A stretch of 64,000 bases of DNA from Doryteuthis pealeii (GCA_023376005.1 CM042157.1:16126225-16190224), one strand, 5' to 3'; numbered from the stretch's first letter, positions 1 to 11,160 are shown. Notes: generated by a model not told the origin, from the sequence alone. Numbers and translations: made by a program.

Positions 1-865
1 CTATGAAGAGAACTTATTTATAAGCATGAACAGTCCATTTTAAGATAGACAGAGGGGATGTTCACCACATCCGTCTCATTCGCTCGCTGAATCTTTTAGT
101 CGTTCTCCCGATCAGACTGACGAAGTAGAGCCCAATTAAACAGTCCAGTTAAAGGTTGATATCTTCCCATCATTTTACAGGGTAGTTTCCACGACTCTTT
201 TTCTAAGGAAAAAACCGGTTAGATTCTGAATTCTACACTACCGTAAATAATCAATAGGCAACCTATCTATATATTAATACTCTTGTTTCTTAATCTTCCA
301 ACCGTTATCATCCTGCAACACTCCAAGTTAAACATGAGACCGTACAGATCATCAAAGATGGAATGCAAAATCTTGATTATCTGATTTCGCTTAATCATCG
401 AATTTTTATGGGTGTCGCCACTTCAGCTAAATAATGATTAATTTCTTTATTATTATAAAGAAAGAAAGGTAAGGAAAATGACATGCTACACGGAAAAATA
501 TAATAAGAAAGAAAGTTGAGGATATATACATAGATAGATAGATAGATAGATAGAGAATAGATAGAAATGAGAGAGGGGATGAGTGCGCAAAAACGATAAC
601 GCTAATCTGTTTCAATCGAACATAATGAAAAGATGAAAAGAAGGAAAGGAAGAAAAAAATTGAGAAAAGGTTAAATCAAGATTATTATACTTTTTACATA
701 TTGAACTGTTTCGTAGTAGCTCTTAAGTAAACATATCAAACGTTATAATGATTAAATTATCATACTGTGGTATATCCACAGGCCCCACTAATTAATTTAT
801 ATAATTCTCTTTTTATAATGCTGCTCATAACGCCACCAAGTGACTGCTGGAAGACATGGGATATA
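1..865. other. no gene seen; mixed noncoding DNA
   Basis: Moderately AT-rich sequence with stops in all frames at short spacing. The only structure I see is a short GATA tetranucleotide run at about 531-555. The two small open frames here have low complexity or are shadows of the repeat. Confidence 0.6.
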
Positions 866-1458
866 TGTTGGATATTGTACAAACGGAAATAGGAATTTCC
901 GTTGAATTAAACAGAGGGGGGACGGCAAAGATAACAAAGGACTTTTTCTTGGTGGTAGCGAACAAAGAAAACGCGTAGGCGTTTGAGAGATACAAAAGAC
1001 AATCAACGGTCAGTAGGGGCAGTCAGCAGTCAAGAGTTGATCGGGACCAGTCGGTTGAGTGAGTGAGTTCATTCGGACAGCAGTCGTGATAGAGAGTTGA
1101 CACGCTCTCCCCTCCCCTGTGGAGGGTACCCGTTACTTAGCCACCATTCAACAAGGCCTCACGTGTGGCAGATAGCAGTTTTGTAGTCTCATCTTGACTT
1201 CCTCATTGAGTAGCCGCCAACGTCAAGTTCCATGCCCTGTACACGCATCACCGAGTTAGAAGAAGAAGCAAATAAAGAAGTCCTTTTTAAATATGATACA
1301 GCATGACTTGTGGTTTCATTAAGCAGTATACCAGCAACGTATACGATTCAGCGTGAGTTTGAAGATGCCAGTATATAACATGTGCGATTCAGAGTAGCAA
1401 AGAAGGTCTATGCAACATATATACGAATTGGTGCCGAACAAAGAAGGGCTATGCAACA
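866..1458 (+). repeat. solo-LTR-like element, related to the LTR at 33.4 kb
   Basis: The element begins TGTTGG and ends TATGCAACA. About 60 nt (roughly 926-986, including GGTGGTAGCGAACAAAGAAA) match the LTR at 33410-33919 almost exactly, and the 3' ends also align. LTRs of Ty3/gypsy-like elements have TG...CA ends of this size. No internal retroelement coding region flanks it. The flanking tetranucleotides (TATA and GATA) are not an exact target duplication, so the right boundary is less certain than in the 33.4 kb copy. Confidence 0.6.
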
Positions 1459-2136
1459 GATACATACCTCTCGTGTCCCCTAGCCTCAAATAAGCAAACC
1501 GTGGTAAGTAAGGAATGTAATCCCTTCAAAACTAAGTTGAAATATTGGACTTAATTCTCACTCCAAAATGTCGATATTTTCTAGTGAGTAGCGTATGCTG
1601 TTTGGAAACCTAAACATTTCTATTAGAATTGAAATCCTATCTTCTGTCGATCTCACTTGTTAACGTCCTGCTGTTATGGCAATATTCTACGCCAAAACAT
1701 TGGCCTGTCAAAAGAAACTCGAATGTTATGTCACGCAACTACAAGCTGAAGAATATATCTCTTCGCACCACTTCAAATATTTAGAACCGTCATTCCAAAT
1801 GAGCATAAATCTAACGCTGATATACTACTTATCTTTCTTTTTTTCTTTTGATGAAGCAAACATTGTAGTTGGATTTGGGAGCTTTCAACTCAGCAATCAT
1901 AATTCGGGGCTTCCTTTTTTCTTTGATATTTCCCTAAATCTGCAATTCAAAAACTTATTTGCGTCAATTTAAAATGAACACATGCAAACCGACCCGACGG
2001 TAAAACGCGATTCCCGTATTTCAGTTCTTGTACTGTTCATGCTAACATCACTTTGCAATGCAGTACAGAAAAAGAAGAAGAAAAGAGAATTAAAAAAAAG
2101 AAGCTATTTATCTGAATTTGGGATGAGGCTTGATAA
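1459..2136. other. no gene recognised
   Basis: Unremarkable AT-rich sequence. It holds a 98-codon open frame (1676-1972, +) with no recognisable domain, signal peptide or composition suggesting a gene. I treat that frame as chance. Confidence 0.5.
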
Positions 2137-2185
2137 TGTCTCCTTTTCTGAAAGCACACACGCTCGCAAATACACACACAAACAC

Positions 2186-2222
<37 letters not shown>

Positions 2223-2225
2223 TAA

Positions 2226-2404
2226 TCTGGACGTGACTGTTTGCATTTCATATAGCGCTAATACCCTTGGGAAAGGTATGAATCCTTATATTATACCTCC
2301 AGCTATGGATAAATAGTAGGGCTGACTGGGCTCTTTAACCTTGGATACGTAACCAGTCTAGGAGAAGGAAAACTCTGAATTCAAACCTGTTAAACCCCGC
2401 TTAA
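2226..2404 (+). mobile_element. tRNA-type SINE body, 5' truncated (left arm)
   Basis: Shares the diagnostic internal segments of the SINE family seen complete at 24.2 and 27.1 kb: TAGCGCTAATACCCTTGGG, CTCCAGCTATGGATAAA and GACTGGGCTCTTTAACC. The tRNA-like head is missing. Confidence 0.7.
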
Positions 2405-2477
2405 TCCTGCTCGTGCCTTTATCAACTATGCTATGTGTCCAATTGGACAAATAATACTAATACACAAGGTCAATTTC

Positions 2478-2662
2478 TTAAGCGGGGTTTAACAGGTTTG
2501 AATTCAGAGTTTTCCTTGTTCTAGACTGGTTACGTATCCAAGGTTAAAGAGCCCAGTCTGACCTACTATATATCCATAGCTGGAGGTATAATATAAGGAT
2601 TCATACCTTTCCCAAGTGTATTAGCGCTATATGAAATGCAAACAGTCACGTCCAGGTTATGT
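2478..2662 (-). mobile_element. tRNA-type SINE body (right arm)
   Basis: Same family as the left arm, in opposite orientation. It runs from the 3' segment (TTAAGCGGGGTTTAACAGG) back to the TTAGCGCTA segment. The two arms differ at a few positions only. Confidence 0.7.
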
Positions 2663-2716
2663 GTGTCTGTGTGTGTGTGTATTTGCGAGTGTGTGTGCTT
2701 TCAGAAAACGAGACAA

Positions 2717-3358
2717 CCCACTCGAAGCTTAAAACATTAGAATTTATGCGAACATAGATTTTATGCTACTATGATAGTCGCACATATGTATGTATGTAAT
2801 TGTCAATGCATACGTGTATATATGTATACTTATGAATGTGTATATGTGTGTATACCCATGTGTATATAACTATGTATATATTTGTGTGTATGTGTGTGTG
2901 TGTTTCATAAAATGAGATAACCCACTCAAATGTTAAAGCATTAGAATTTACGTTTTATGCTACAACGATAATTACACATGTATTCAGAGACAAGTTTATA
3001 TGTCAATTGAAATGATTGCGTCATTCCTTTTGTTGATTCGTCTATGCCACTTTCCAACGACGGTTTTATGTCGCATATAAATATTACTAACTCACAAGAG
3101 ACGAATTTTACATGGAAATTTCACTACTCTTCTTCGGTCAACGATATTGCGTTTAGTTGATAAATTTCGTGAAACTGTCGCTGTGCAAGATAGAAGGCGC
3201 CAAATGGCGGCCATTTTTGTTAAATGTCCAACTTCAAGATGACGTGCCAGAACGTTTCTTACGCTTACTCACAATATCTCGTAGAAAGCTTCATCTTCGC
3301 GGATTGAATTTAAACCTCCTTAACTCCGCTTAATAAATTGACCTTGTGTCACATCTTA
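2717..3358. other. no gene; local duplication and short GT/TATG tracts
   Basis: A segment containing CCCACTCGAAGCTTAAAACA (about 2718-2800) recurs in diverged form at about 2920-3000 (CCCACTCAAATGTTAAAGCA), so this is an old local tandem duplication. The remainder up to 3358 includes a SINE 3' tail remnant (about 3318-3372). Confidence 0.5.
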
Positions 3359-3378
3359 CTTGTGTGGAGGAATTGATA

Positions 3379-3383
3379 AATAT

Positions 3384-3428
<45 letters not shown>

Positions 3429-3443
3429 ATATATATTTTTAAT
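3379..3443. repeat. (AT)n microsatellite
   Basis: Nearly pure AT dinucleotides with two interruptions, directly after a SINE-like 3' end. Confidence 0.9.
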
Positions 3444-3552
3444 GTTTGTTTTTAGAAGCATTGTTGAATAAAGTATATATTATATTTATATTTTTGCTTG
3501 AAGGCAATTACAATGCATGTATGGCATAAAATTCGATAATTTTTTTTTTATA

Positions 3553-3725
3553 GAGAATGAACTTGACAAGTGTTATCCCGGCAAAGGATCGCTCGGTGTG
3601 TAGAACATCGTACAGAATGTTTCGACTTTATTAAGTCTCATCAGGGATGTATACTAACGACCTCCCTCCGACAGAAATCGAAACTGGGACCTCAGCAGGC
3701 ATAGTCAAAGACCATATTGCCTCTG
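3553..3725 (-). mobile_element. tRNA-headed SINE carrying a hammerhead-like core
   Basis: Read on the minus strand, a tRNA-like head (about 3722-3667, with the B-box-like AGTTTCGATTTC) is followed after about 17 nt by a hammerhead-like fold at 3650-3605. A non-coding tail then runs to about 3553. The head is preceded by a (GT)n tract. The spacing from TTCG of the B box to CUGAUGA is 38 nt, like the copies at 19.0, 19.1 and 32.2 kb. Confidence 0.55.
3605..3650 (-). ncRNA. hammerhead-ribozyme-like motif
   Basis: On the minus strand: stem I ACAUC/GAUGU (5 bp, 3646-3650 with 3605-3609), a C-C mismatch at the junction, CUGAUGA (3644-3638), stem II GACUU-AAUA-AAGUC (5 bp), GAA, then stem III ACA-UUC-UGU and A at the cleavage position. 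All three helices and the core are present. The C-C mismatch next to the core may impair cleavage. Folded by eye only. Confidence 0.6.
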
Positions 3726-3745
3726 TGTGTGTGTGTGTGTGTGTA

Positions 3746-3785
<40 letters not shown>
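3723..3785. repeat. (GT)n microsatellite
   Basis: GT dinucleotides with one ATCT interruption, abutting the 5' end of the minus-strand SINE. Confidence 0.9.
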
Positions 3786-3790
<5 letters not shown>

Positions 3791-3847
3791 CTATATGTGA
3801 GTTTGTATCCGTGTGTATATTTATGTGTGTGTATATTTGTGTGTATG

Positions 3848-3995
3848 TACAAGGTGTGTCAAGAAAGTGTCGATATTTTTCGACTTTTTGACACACCTTA
3901 TATTCTGGAAAAAAATAACGTTCAATTCATTATCATATCTATCTTGATAAATAGCGTTATAAACTTGGTCCTTTTTTGACACACTTTTTATTCTG
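3848..3995. repeat. MITE-like element with TGTGTCAAAAAG inverted motifs
   Basis: The ends and interior contain inverted copies of ACAAGGTGTGTC / GACACACCTT. Related copies occur at 29.4, 39.6, 51.5 and 61.8 kb with the same satellite phrases (TATTCTGAAAAAAA, TATCTTGGTAAAT). The motif recalls Tc1/mariner-type termini, but no transposase or clear target duplication is visible. Confidence 0.45.
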
Positions 3996-4052
3996 CAAAA
4001 AAATTAATGAATGGGACGTTGTTTAAAAAATGTATATATATGTCTGCGCTCA

Positions 4053-4055
<3 letters not shown>

Positions 4056-4149
<94 letters not shown>
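4056..4149. repeat. compound (AT)n(GT)n microsatellite
   Basis: Pure AT run followed directly by GT repeats with one interruption. Confidence 0.9.
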
Positions 4150-4150
<1 letters not shown>

Positions 4151-4554
4151 CTTATGCATGTATATGTAACAATTTCTTTCGAAAAGTTTTCAAATTTCAC
4201 ATCATATACATTTTTTGAAATGCTAGGGATTTTTTAAAATACGTATTGTCATGACGAAATACTTTGCGTATGTATATTCCTTCTTGTATCATTAGTTTAA
4301 CAAAAAACTAACATCAACAGTGGATATTTGTTTTGTCCTGAAGAAGATTGGAGATGCATGTCTAATATATATTTATTTTAAACATAATGTTCAATATTAG
4401 AATTCTCAATCGAAACATTAAGTGTTGACAAATTTTTTTTTTTCAAATATCAATAAATCATCCTCACATTTCCTATTTTTCACTCTTAAAAAGCACCGGT
4501 GCTAGGGTTTCATGACCTCAACCGAATAATTGATACGACCCAGAGAATTTAGGA

Positions 4555-5570
4555 TACGGAACCCCACTTAGCTACCTGTCAATTTTCATAACGTAGTATT
4601 CATAGAAATACATGAGCCCCAACTCTACTTCATATCAATTTTCATGAAGTAATATTCATATAAAATATATGAAGCCCCACTCTACTACGTGTTAATTATC
4701 ATAAAGTAGTATTCATAGAAAATATCTGAGCACCCAATCCACTACATGCCCATTTTCATAAAGTAGTATTCCTATTAGTATTATCTGTGTTATTCGGACT
4801 ATTGTCCCCATCTTCATTGTTACTTGCACAACGTTTCGGCCGCTATACTCTCCGGTCTTCTTCGGGTATTTCTTGTCGGACTCGGGAACCTTCTCAGAGA
4901 AATAGTATTCATATAAAATATATGAACCCCCACTCTACTACATGTCATTTTCATAAAGTAGAATATATATAAATCTCCATTCTACTATATATTAATAAAA
5001 TATATATAAAACCCCACTCTACTACATGTCAATTTTCATAAAAAGTATTCATGGAAAATATATGAAAAAATATGTGAACCCCCACTCTACTACATGTCAA
5101 TTTCATAAAGTAGTATTCATATAATATATATAAATCCCCATTCCACTATATAGCAATATTCATAAATTAGTATTCACAAAATATATATAAAACCCCACAC
5201 TATATGTACATTTTTACAAAGTCGTATTCATAGAAAATATATGAAACCTCACCGACTACATGTCAATTTCCATAAAGTAGTGTTCATAGAAAATATATGA
5301 ACACCCACTCTACAGTATATCAATTTTCACAAAGTAGTAACAAAAGATAATATATGAACACACACGCTAATTTATTTAAATTTTCACGAAGAAAATATAT
5401 GAGCTCTCACTCTGCTAGATGTCAATTTTCATAAAGTCGTATTCATATTAAATATATGAGCGCCCACTCTGCATGTCAATTTTCATAAAATAATATTCAA
5501 CGACAATATATGAACACCCACTCTACTCCATGTCAATTTTCATAAAGTAATGTTCATAGAAAACACATTC
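4555..5570. repeat. ~57-bp tandem repeat array
   Basis: About 16 diverged copies of a unit containing CCCACTCTACTACATGTCAA, TTTTCATAAAGTAGTATTCA and TAGAAAATATATGAAC. Units differ by substitutions and short indels, so the array is old. It is interrupted at about 4772-4905 by an unrelated interspersed element. Confidence 0.85.
4772..4905 (-). mobile_element. interspersed element inserted in the tandem array
   Basis: Matches the family at 8545-8705, 19448-19545 and 19681-19786. On the minus strand it reads GAAGAAGACCGGAG ... GGCCGAAACGTTG, then a stretch containing GGGGACAATAGTCCGAATAA. The GAAGA / stem / GAAA layout resembles a decayed hammerhead core, but I cannot pair stem I. Confidence 0.6.
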
Positions 5571-5742
5571 TTCCGATTGAAGGTGCTACACGCCGACCCT
5601 GTCTCCAAATGTTTTCAAAGCTAAAAAGAATTTAATAGTTCAGATAAAAATTCTCAAAAAGGCGGTTGACCCGTTCTTTTTAAACATACTGTACATATAA
5701 ATATATGTCTGTCTGTACAGATTTCTACCTCTATCGTGCACC

Positions 5743-5807
<65 letters not shown>

Positions 5808-6121
5808 CTCTCGCCTTCATTTTGGATTTGTATCTAAGAGATAGGGTGGGAATAAAAGGTTCCATTGATGTTTGTAATTATTACTGAATTGGCCCGAGAT
5901 TATTTAATGAGTAGACACGAGAAAATGTCTTTGTGTCAGATTGCATTTAACGACGACATTTTGTTCAATACAGCTCGATAGTTTTGTCATTATATATAAC
6001 TGTTGTTGGAAAAGATTATTCGCAATCGCCATTTTTGTAGGATATTCACATTACCTCGATAAAGTTTTAAGAAGTTAATTTCAATGTTCTATTGAATCCC
6101 GTTAACATTAAAATAAAGATT
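5571..6121. other. no gene; (TC)n tract inside
   Basis: Holds a (TC)n/(CT)n microsatellite at about 5747-5812 and otherwise plain AT-rich sequence. Confidence 0.6.
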
Positions 6122-6133
6122 ACACACACACAG

Positions 6134-6222
<89 letters not shown>
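6122..6222. repeat. self-complementary (AC)n(AT)n(GT)n microsatellite
   Basis: An AC run, then (AT)n, then a GT run, so the tract is its own reverse complement and can form a hairpin or cruciform. Confidence 0.9.
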
Positions 6223-6224
<2 letters not shown>

Positions 6225-6407
6225 GTATTTGGGCAGCATTCTTTCATTTATACAAGTAGAATTAAACAAAAGGCACATCTCCTGTTTAACAATTTTATTT
6301 TATCCACCAATTCCACCCAAACATTAAAAAGTTGGCCAGAAAATTAGAAAAGATAAAAAATAAAATTGTTAAACAGGAGATGTGCCTTTTGTTTAATTCT
6401 ACTTGTG

Positions 6408-6410
<3 letters not shown>
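6223..6410. mobile_element. inverted pair of Penelope-like element 3' ends
   Basis: Arms 6256-6301 and 6352-6398 are near-perfect inverted copies (AATTAAACAAAAGGCACATC against GATGTGCCTTTTGTTTAATT). The middle contains the CCAATTCCACCCAAACATT segment. The same sequence ends the Penelope-like remnants at 31.6-31.7 and 53.7-53.9 kb, so this is 3' terminal debris of that element. Both arms run into microsatellites. Confidence 0.6.

Positions 6411-6466
<56 letters not shown>
6411..6466. repeat. (AT)n microsatellite
   Basis: Almost pure AT dinucleotides following the element end. Confidence 0.9.
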
Positions 6467-6472
<6 letters not shown>

Positions 6473-6479
6473 TATAGTT

Positions 6480-7135
6480 ATTATTAATGTGGTTATGTAG
6501 TTGTTGCGGTTGTGGTTAAAGGTATTTAACTCACAGACAATACCACCATATTAGAACAACAACACAGTAAACATAGGCTAAAGATTCTTGAGGCCCTACA
6601 CATCAGACATAATAATCTTAACCTTATTAGAACAAATTTTTGCTCCTTGGTTTCTGATCCATACGTCCGTGGCAAATACGTGTAAATGAACGGCTTTCAA
6701 GATCGGCGATTAAGTAGTTAACTAACCACATATTTAAGCGTGTTGATTGGCTGGCTTTAATCCACGCACACACGCAGACTCTATAAGTTTAAGTGGTGGG
6801 TTACAGCACACCTTATATTACAAATACATTCCAACAAACGAGTTTTATAAAATCAAGTAATATTTTTCCTGTTATGATTTTCTGCAAGCAAAGCCGGTCA
6901 GTAATGTATCTGTTCTGCTGTTTGAACATAATCAGGTACATCAATGGCTGATTTTGTGTCTGCAGTCAGGCAAGAGTGATTGCAATTTGATTATCTTAAA
7001 GCCAATACTTTAATTTCAATTGGGATATTCTAGTATGTTTTGTTAAGAGATTTGTAATTATTTCAGTTAGTCACTTCCGTGCTTGCAAAAATAGCTCACT
7101 CACGAAAATTACGTTACCGCCCTGTCGGCTGGGGC
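6480..7135. other. no gene seen
   Basis: Non-repetitive-looking AT-rich sequence with no recognisable element, long frame or RNA signature. Confidence 0.5.
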
Positions 7136-7139
7136 GTTA

Positions 7140-7720
7140 GAATGCACCGACTGCACCTCTGCAGAGGGGTAAGACTCCCCCAATGGGGCCACTTGTTGGC
7201 CGTGGGTGGCGACCCGTGATGCTTAAGGATAGAGCCCAGGTGGATGAGCAGTTCATGACATGCAATACTTCACTTTCGTCCTATCTTGGGCTAGACGGGC
7301 GGTCGGAGAGGCCTCCTTCGATCAATCGGCTTGTCACGTCAAGCCCTAGCACCTATATGATTTTTCCAAACCTTTTGCCGTTATGGCAAGCCCCAAGCCC
7401 TTTTTATCATATGGGTATGAGAAGGCGGTGGCTGTGGGTCTACATGTCCTGGGAATGACGTTAAACTCTATCTGATGGTGAGGTTCCAGTTTTGGAGGTT
7501 TGGGGAATGTGGAACACCCCTTCATCCCCATTGCTCTCTGGTCTACTCTGACCTGGAGTGGTAGTACCTGTTAGGGTTCAATTATGGGTTAAATAGAAAA
7601 ATGTATTTATAAAAAAATTGTATTATCCATTAAGAATTGATTTATTTCAAAACTTTATCGGCATTAAATGACCCACTGAGGTTGATATGCCGTAAAACTA
7701 AACAAACCAAACCAAAATTA
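7140..7720 (+). repeat. dispersed retroelement-like repeat (long copy)
   Basis: The 3' two-thirds (about 7380-7720) match 30118-30450 and 52212-52545 closely. Shared landmarks are AAGGCGGTGGCTG, CCGGAGTGGTAGTACCTGTT, GACCCACTGAGGTTGATATG and CCGTAAAAC. It ends in an A-rich AAACAAACCAAACC segment, as in retroposons. The GC-richer 5' part (7140-7380) appears only in this copy. No coding frame is conserved between copies. Confidence 0.7.
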
Positions 7721-7744
7721 CGTTAATTTTTGTTTTGACTGTCT

Positions 7745-8070
7745 CACCGAGTGAAGAGAGAGTATCAATCTTGGGCATGACCGTAAACTGCATCTAATGG
7801 CAAAGTTCTTATTCTGGAAATCTGAGGAATAGGGAGCACCCTTTTATCGCCATTACCCTGAGACTACTCTGACTCGGAGTGGTAGTACCAGCTATGGTCC
7901 TATCTATTATTTAAATATATCAACAAATGAGTTTTTAAAAATGAGTTTAAAAATTGGGTTTAAAAAATGAATAATAAAACCAGCAAAAATGAATAAAACG
8001 AAATGTCTTCGGGATAAAATAACCCAACAAGGGTTTACATGCCGTAAAATCCAACCTACCAACGAACATG
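7745..8070 (+). repeat. second, more diverged copy of the same dispersed repeat
   Basis: Shares GGAGTGGTAGTACC and the CATGCCGTAAAATCC tail with the copy immediately upstream but is much more diverged. This makes a tandem pair of old and young copies. Confidence 0.6.
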
Positions 8071-8544
8071 AATTTTAAAAATCAAAAATAAATCTAAATA
8101 ATCATGTCGGTAATGTTTAGCTTTCGTAGGAGATATTGTTTTTTGTTTTTGTTTTTGTTTTTATTTTGTTTATAAACTTATCTACTGCAGAAATCTTGGA
8201 GTAAAATCAAATTCAAGTTTTTATCTGCCATGATATGGCGAATAGTCTTCTAAGATTCCTGGTGTGATGAACACGATCATATTTGATCAGCGTAAAATCA
8301 ATTTTGCACTGTTTGGCTTTTTTTAAAATTCGTATTCCTCTCGTAGTTTCACACCAGTGAGAGAATGTCACTGTCCTTTTAAAAGTGAATATACTTGTAC
8401 TTCCATAATGCAAAAAAGGAAATTTAAAACAAAAAATTTGTTGAAAACAAAACTCAAAATCATGTCAGGAAATCTAATCGAGTGTTTAGAAATATATTTA
8501 AAGTAATTTTTGACATTTAATTTCTATTTCTCTGAATCTTTGAG
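8071..8544. other. no gene seen
   Basis: AT-rich, with a (GTTTTT)n-like stretch at about 8140-8170. Nothing else recognised. Confidence 0.5.
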
Positions 8545-8705
8545 ATGAGGTTGGATGATTAGTATTATCTGCGTTATTCGGACTATTGTCCTCATCTTCA
8601 TTGTTATCTGTAACATTGTTCAAAGTTTCGTGATAGCTCCCGATTACGACAAGAGGGTTCCCGATTACGACAAGAAATTTCCCGAGTCCGAAAAGAAGGT
8701 TCCCG
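8545..8705 (-). mobile_element. interspersed element with short internal tandem units
   Basis: Contains the minus-strand GACAATAGTCCGAATAACGC segment of the family seen at 4.8 and 19.5-19.8 kb. It also has three to four imperfect ~24-bp units with the motif TTCCCGATTACGACAAGA. A related unit array precedes the copy at 35.3 kb. Confidence 0.6.
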
Positions 8706-8830
8706 AATCCATTCATTAGCACTATGCACACTGTTCATGGAACCCGAAAAGCAAGGTCCGTCTCCTAATAAGACCTCAGCAAAAAAGACAGAGTTCCCTT
8801 TACTTCCATTTATGGTCCTGGGGTGGAGAA
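8706..8830 (-). repeat. ~115-bp dispersed repeat, inverted copy at 13.05 kb
   Basis: Reverse complement of 13052-13182. Both contain GCACTATGCACACTGTTCAT / ATGAACAGTGTGCATAGTGC and the CAGGACCATAAATGGAAGTA segment. Function unknown. Confidence 0.7.
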
Positions 8831-8841
8831 AAATACATAAC

Positions 8842-8940
8842 CATTTCCAGAAATGTATCCATCTTCGATAGTTGGCACTAATTGCAATATTCTTCATGTA
8901 CAAAACGGCAATCACTTCCTGCGATATTCTGTTAAGTATT
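8842..8940. repeat. direct repeat copy 1 (second copy at 9903-9995)
   Basis: About 90 nt (for example CCAGAAATGTATCCATCTTC) recur almost unchanged about 1.06 kb downstream in the same orientation. Confidence 0.8.
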
Positions 8941-9902
8941 GAACAGGTTTGTCGATACATAACATCAGTAATCTAGTAGCAACCGATGCTCTAAATGTTG
9001 GAATAGGTTAGTTTTATTCAATTTTGGTATATAGTGTTAAGTATCTGGTCGGCATCCTAGGTTCCAGATGTAATAAGTAAGTAAGCAAGCCAATAAGAAT
9101 CCGGTGTTCTTTGTAAGTCCTACGTCCAAGAGAATCCAAATGTCAATGAAATAAGCTCAGAATGGTGTCTCTATTAATACAGCAGAAGCAGCAGCAGCAG
9201 TGCCAGTGATTGGACAATAGAAATCCACCCCAGGTCACGTGGTAGTCAACGAGTCTATATTTAGGAGTGACCATTTGCCCCATGCCTTATATCAAATATA
9301 ATTCAACATATAGTAGTTCTAAGAAATATTGGAAATATTACACCTACTGTAATAAATTGACCATACTTGCAGCCTTTGGTTACATCCTACCCATAGCTAA
9401 TGGGTTGGATAAATACAAAACTTTCACCAGATTTCGTTGTAGTGCGCCGCCCGTTGGTAGAAGAAATAGATCCATGTTTTTCCTATGAATTTTGTTACAA
9501 CTAATAATTTGTTGTAGGTTTCCGATTCCATTTTTCACGCCAATAACAATTATGCCACGCGCACATTTAGGGTTTCTGTTATTAAGTAATAAGTTACCAA
9601 TTAAACAAGAACCAATGAATGATTCCTATTGAATTTATATCACTAGCTGTTAAATGACACCACAAAAGGAATTTCACACTATTGTTAATTTCATTGACTG
9701 ATTTCTGTGTGATAATTAAATAAATTCTTGAAGAAAAGAACGGAAATGGACAAAGAGAAAGAAAAGATTCGATTTTTGCCATTATACCTTGATGAAAGGA
9801 ATAAGGAAAATTGCTTTTACTGTGCCTGATAACAACGTTGTTTTTCCCTACTATCTCATATAGTTTGTGTTTATGATCAATTATACACTGTCTGGACTGG
9901 TA
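8941..9902. other. no gene recognised between the direct repeats
   Basis: Includes a short AGC/CAG-rich spot at about 9182-9203. A 118-codon minus-strand frame (9594-9950) runs into the second direct repeat. It has ordinary composition but no recognisable domain, so I do not call it a gene. Confidence 0.4.
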
Positions 9903-9995
9903 CCACTTTCCAGAAATGTATCCATCTTCGATAGTTGGCACTAATTGCAATATTCTTCATGTACAAAACGGCAATCACTTCCTGCGATATTCTTC
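9903..9995. repeat. direct repeat copy 2
   Basis: Same 90 nt as 8842-8940. It could be a duplication accompanying insertion of the intervening 1 kb, or two fragments of one repeat family. Confidence 0.8.
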
Positions 9996-10383
9996 GACAA
10001 AAACATGGGACTGAATCGAAAAGCTATGAATCTTAAAGTGAATAAAAGGCATTGTTTATAATTTTCAGTATTTCATTGTTCATTTCTTACATTTAATACA
10101 TAACTGTATTATATTCCTTTTGTATATTGACAAAAGCTTAGTTTCAGAATGAACAAGAAGCAAAAAAAACAAACTCAGCGAATAAAATACTTGACTTATT
10201 TTGCCTTTTTTCAATGATGAATAACTAGGTACATATGTAGTTGATATGGTGTGGTTTAGTCGACTCTTAGTGTTAGTAAAAAACACAAGACGTATTTTAA
10301 CGGAGGTAATAGACACAAGAGCTATGGTTTAAATAGTCTAACTACTGCTCTTCTACAAGGATGACTTTGGCATTGAATTTTGT
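9996..10383. other. no gene seen
   Basis: AT-rich. A 78-codon minus frame (10080-10316) has no recognisable features. Confidence 0.5.
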
Positions 10384-10515
10384 TAGTACTTTTCCCAAGT
10401 GTATTAGCCCGAAAGTGTATTAGCCCGAAAGTGAACGTAATAGTGCGCCTGGTATTCGAACTCGCTCACTGCGATGTCACAGTCCAGTACGTTAGCCACT
10501 AAGCCACGGGTACTA
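10384..10515 (-). mobile_element. tRNA-headed SINE, short copy
   Basis: On the minus strand a tRNA-like head (A-box-like TTAGTGGCTAACG, B-box-like GAGTTCGAATACC) is followed by the TAATACACTTGGG segment typical of the 24.2/27.1 kb SINE family. TGTATTAGCCCGAAAG is locally duplicated at the junction. Confidence 0.6.
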
Positions 10516-11019
10516 CGCCTCAGGGATAAGAGTGTTTTCCTTTGGAATACAGGGTAGGCCAAAATCAGGGTTACAATTAACACTTCAACTTAATCAAGTA
10601 ACTGGAACCCTACTTGTGGCCCACCATTTATTGTCGTATCAATCTCGGGAATCCTTTTTGACTCTGTGCTGTAGTAATTTTAGTTAACCCTTTGCCTACA
10701 AAATTTCCCATTGGCTGTACCAAATTTTCTTGCTATCTTTACGTATATGTTGTGATATTTCAAAGTTCATTATCTATTCGCATATGAACTCATATTCAAA
10801 TAAAGTCCTATTATTATTGTAATAATAATAATCCTTCTGCTCAGTTATAATGAACTAACCACCAGTTTTTGTACTTTGTTTAGCTGTATTGGTATAAGAG
10901 CCACAATGAGCGGTTTGAAGTAGACAAAGGCTTAATATTAGAGACTGATTTTGAAACAAAGCTTTTCAAAAGAAGGTGATAGTAATCGTCATGAAACAGC
11001 GTCATGTATTCAAAGTGTT
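10516..11019. other. no gene seen
   Basis: Ordinary sequence with a short ATTATT/AATAAT cluster at about 10808-10830. Confidence 0.5.
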
Positions 11020-11118
11020 GTATAAATATATAATGTATAATATATAATGTATATATATAATATATAATATATATTATAAATATATATATATATTAATATA
11101 TTTATATTTATATAGATA

Positions 11119-11160
<42 letters not shown>

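Larger units (their letters stand above)
2137..2716. repeat. 580-bp inverted repeat made of two head-to-head SINE copies
   Basis: The arms run from about 2137 to 2404 and from 2478 to 2716, around a 73-nt spacer (2405-2477). Complementarity covers the SINE body, the flanking (AC)n/(GT)n tract and about 25 nt beyond it (CTGAAAGCACACAC against GTGTGTGTGCTTTCAG). The whole block could fold into a long hairpin if transcribed or extruded. Because the match extends past the SINE ends, this looks like an inverted duplication rather than two independent insertions. Confidence 0.75.

Noticed and set aside
1424..1440. Possible primer-binding site (TTGGTGCCGAAC) just after an LTR ending at 1417
   Set aside because: Alignment with the 33.4-kb LTR shows that the LTR extends to CTATGCAACA at 1458, so this sequence lies inside the LTR.
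2161..2220. Z-DNA-forming CA/GT tracts as regulatory sites
   Set aside because: Such tracts are everywhere in the window, and nothing local ties any of them to a promoter.
4555..5570. CRISPR-like spaced repeats in the 57-bp array
   Set aside because: No constant repeat with unique spacers. The whole unit is repeated and diverged, and the genome is eukaryotic.
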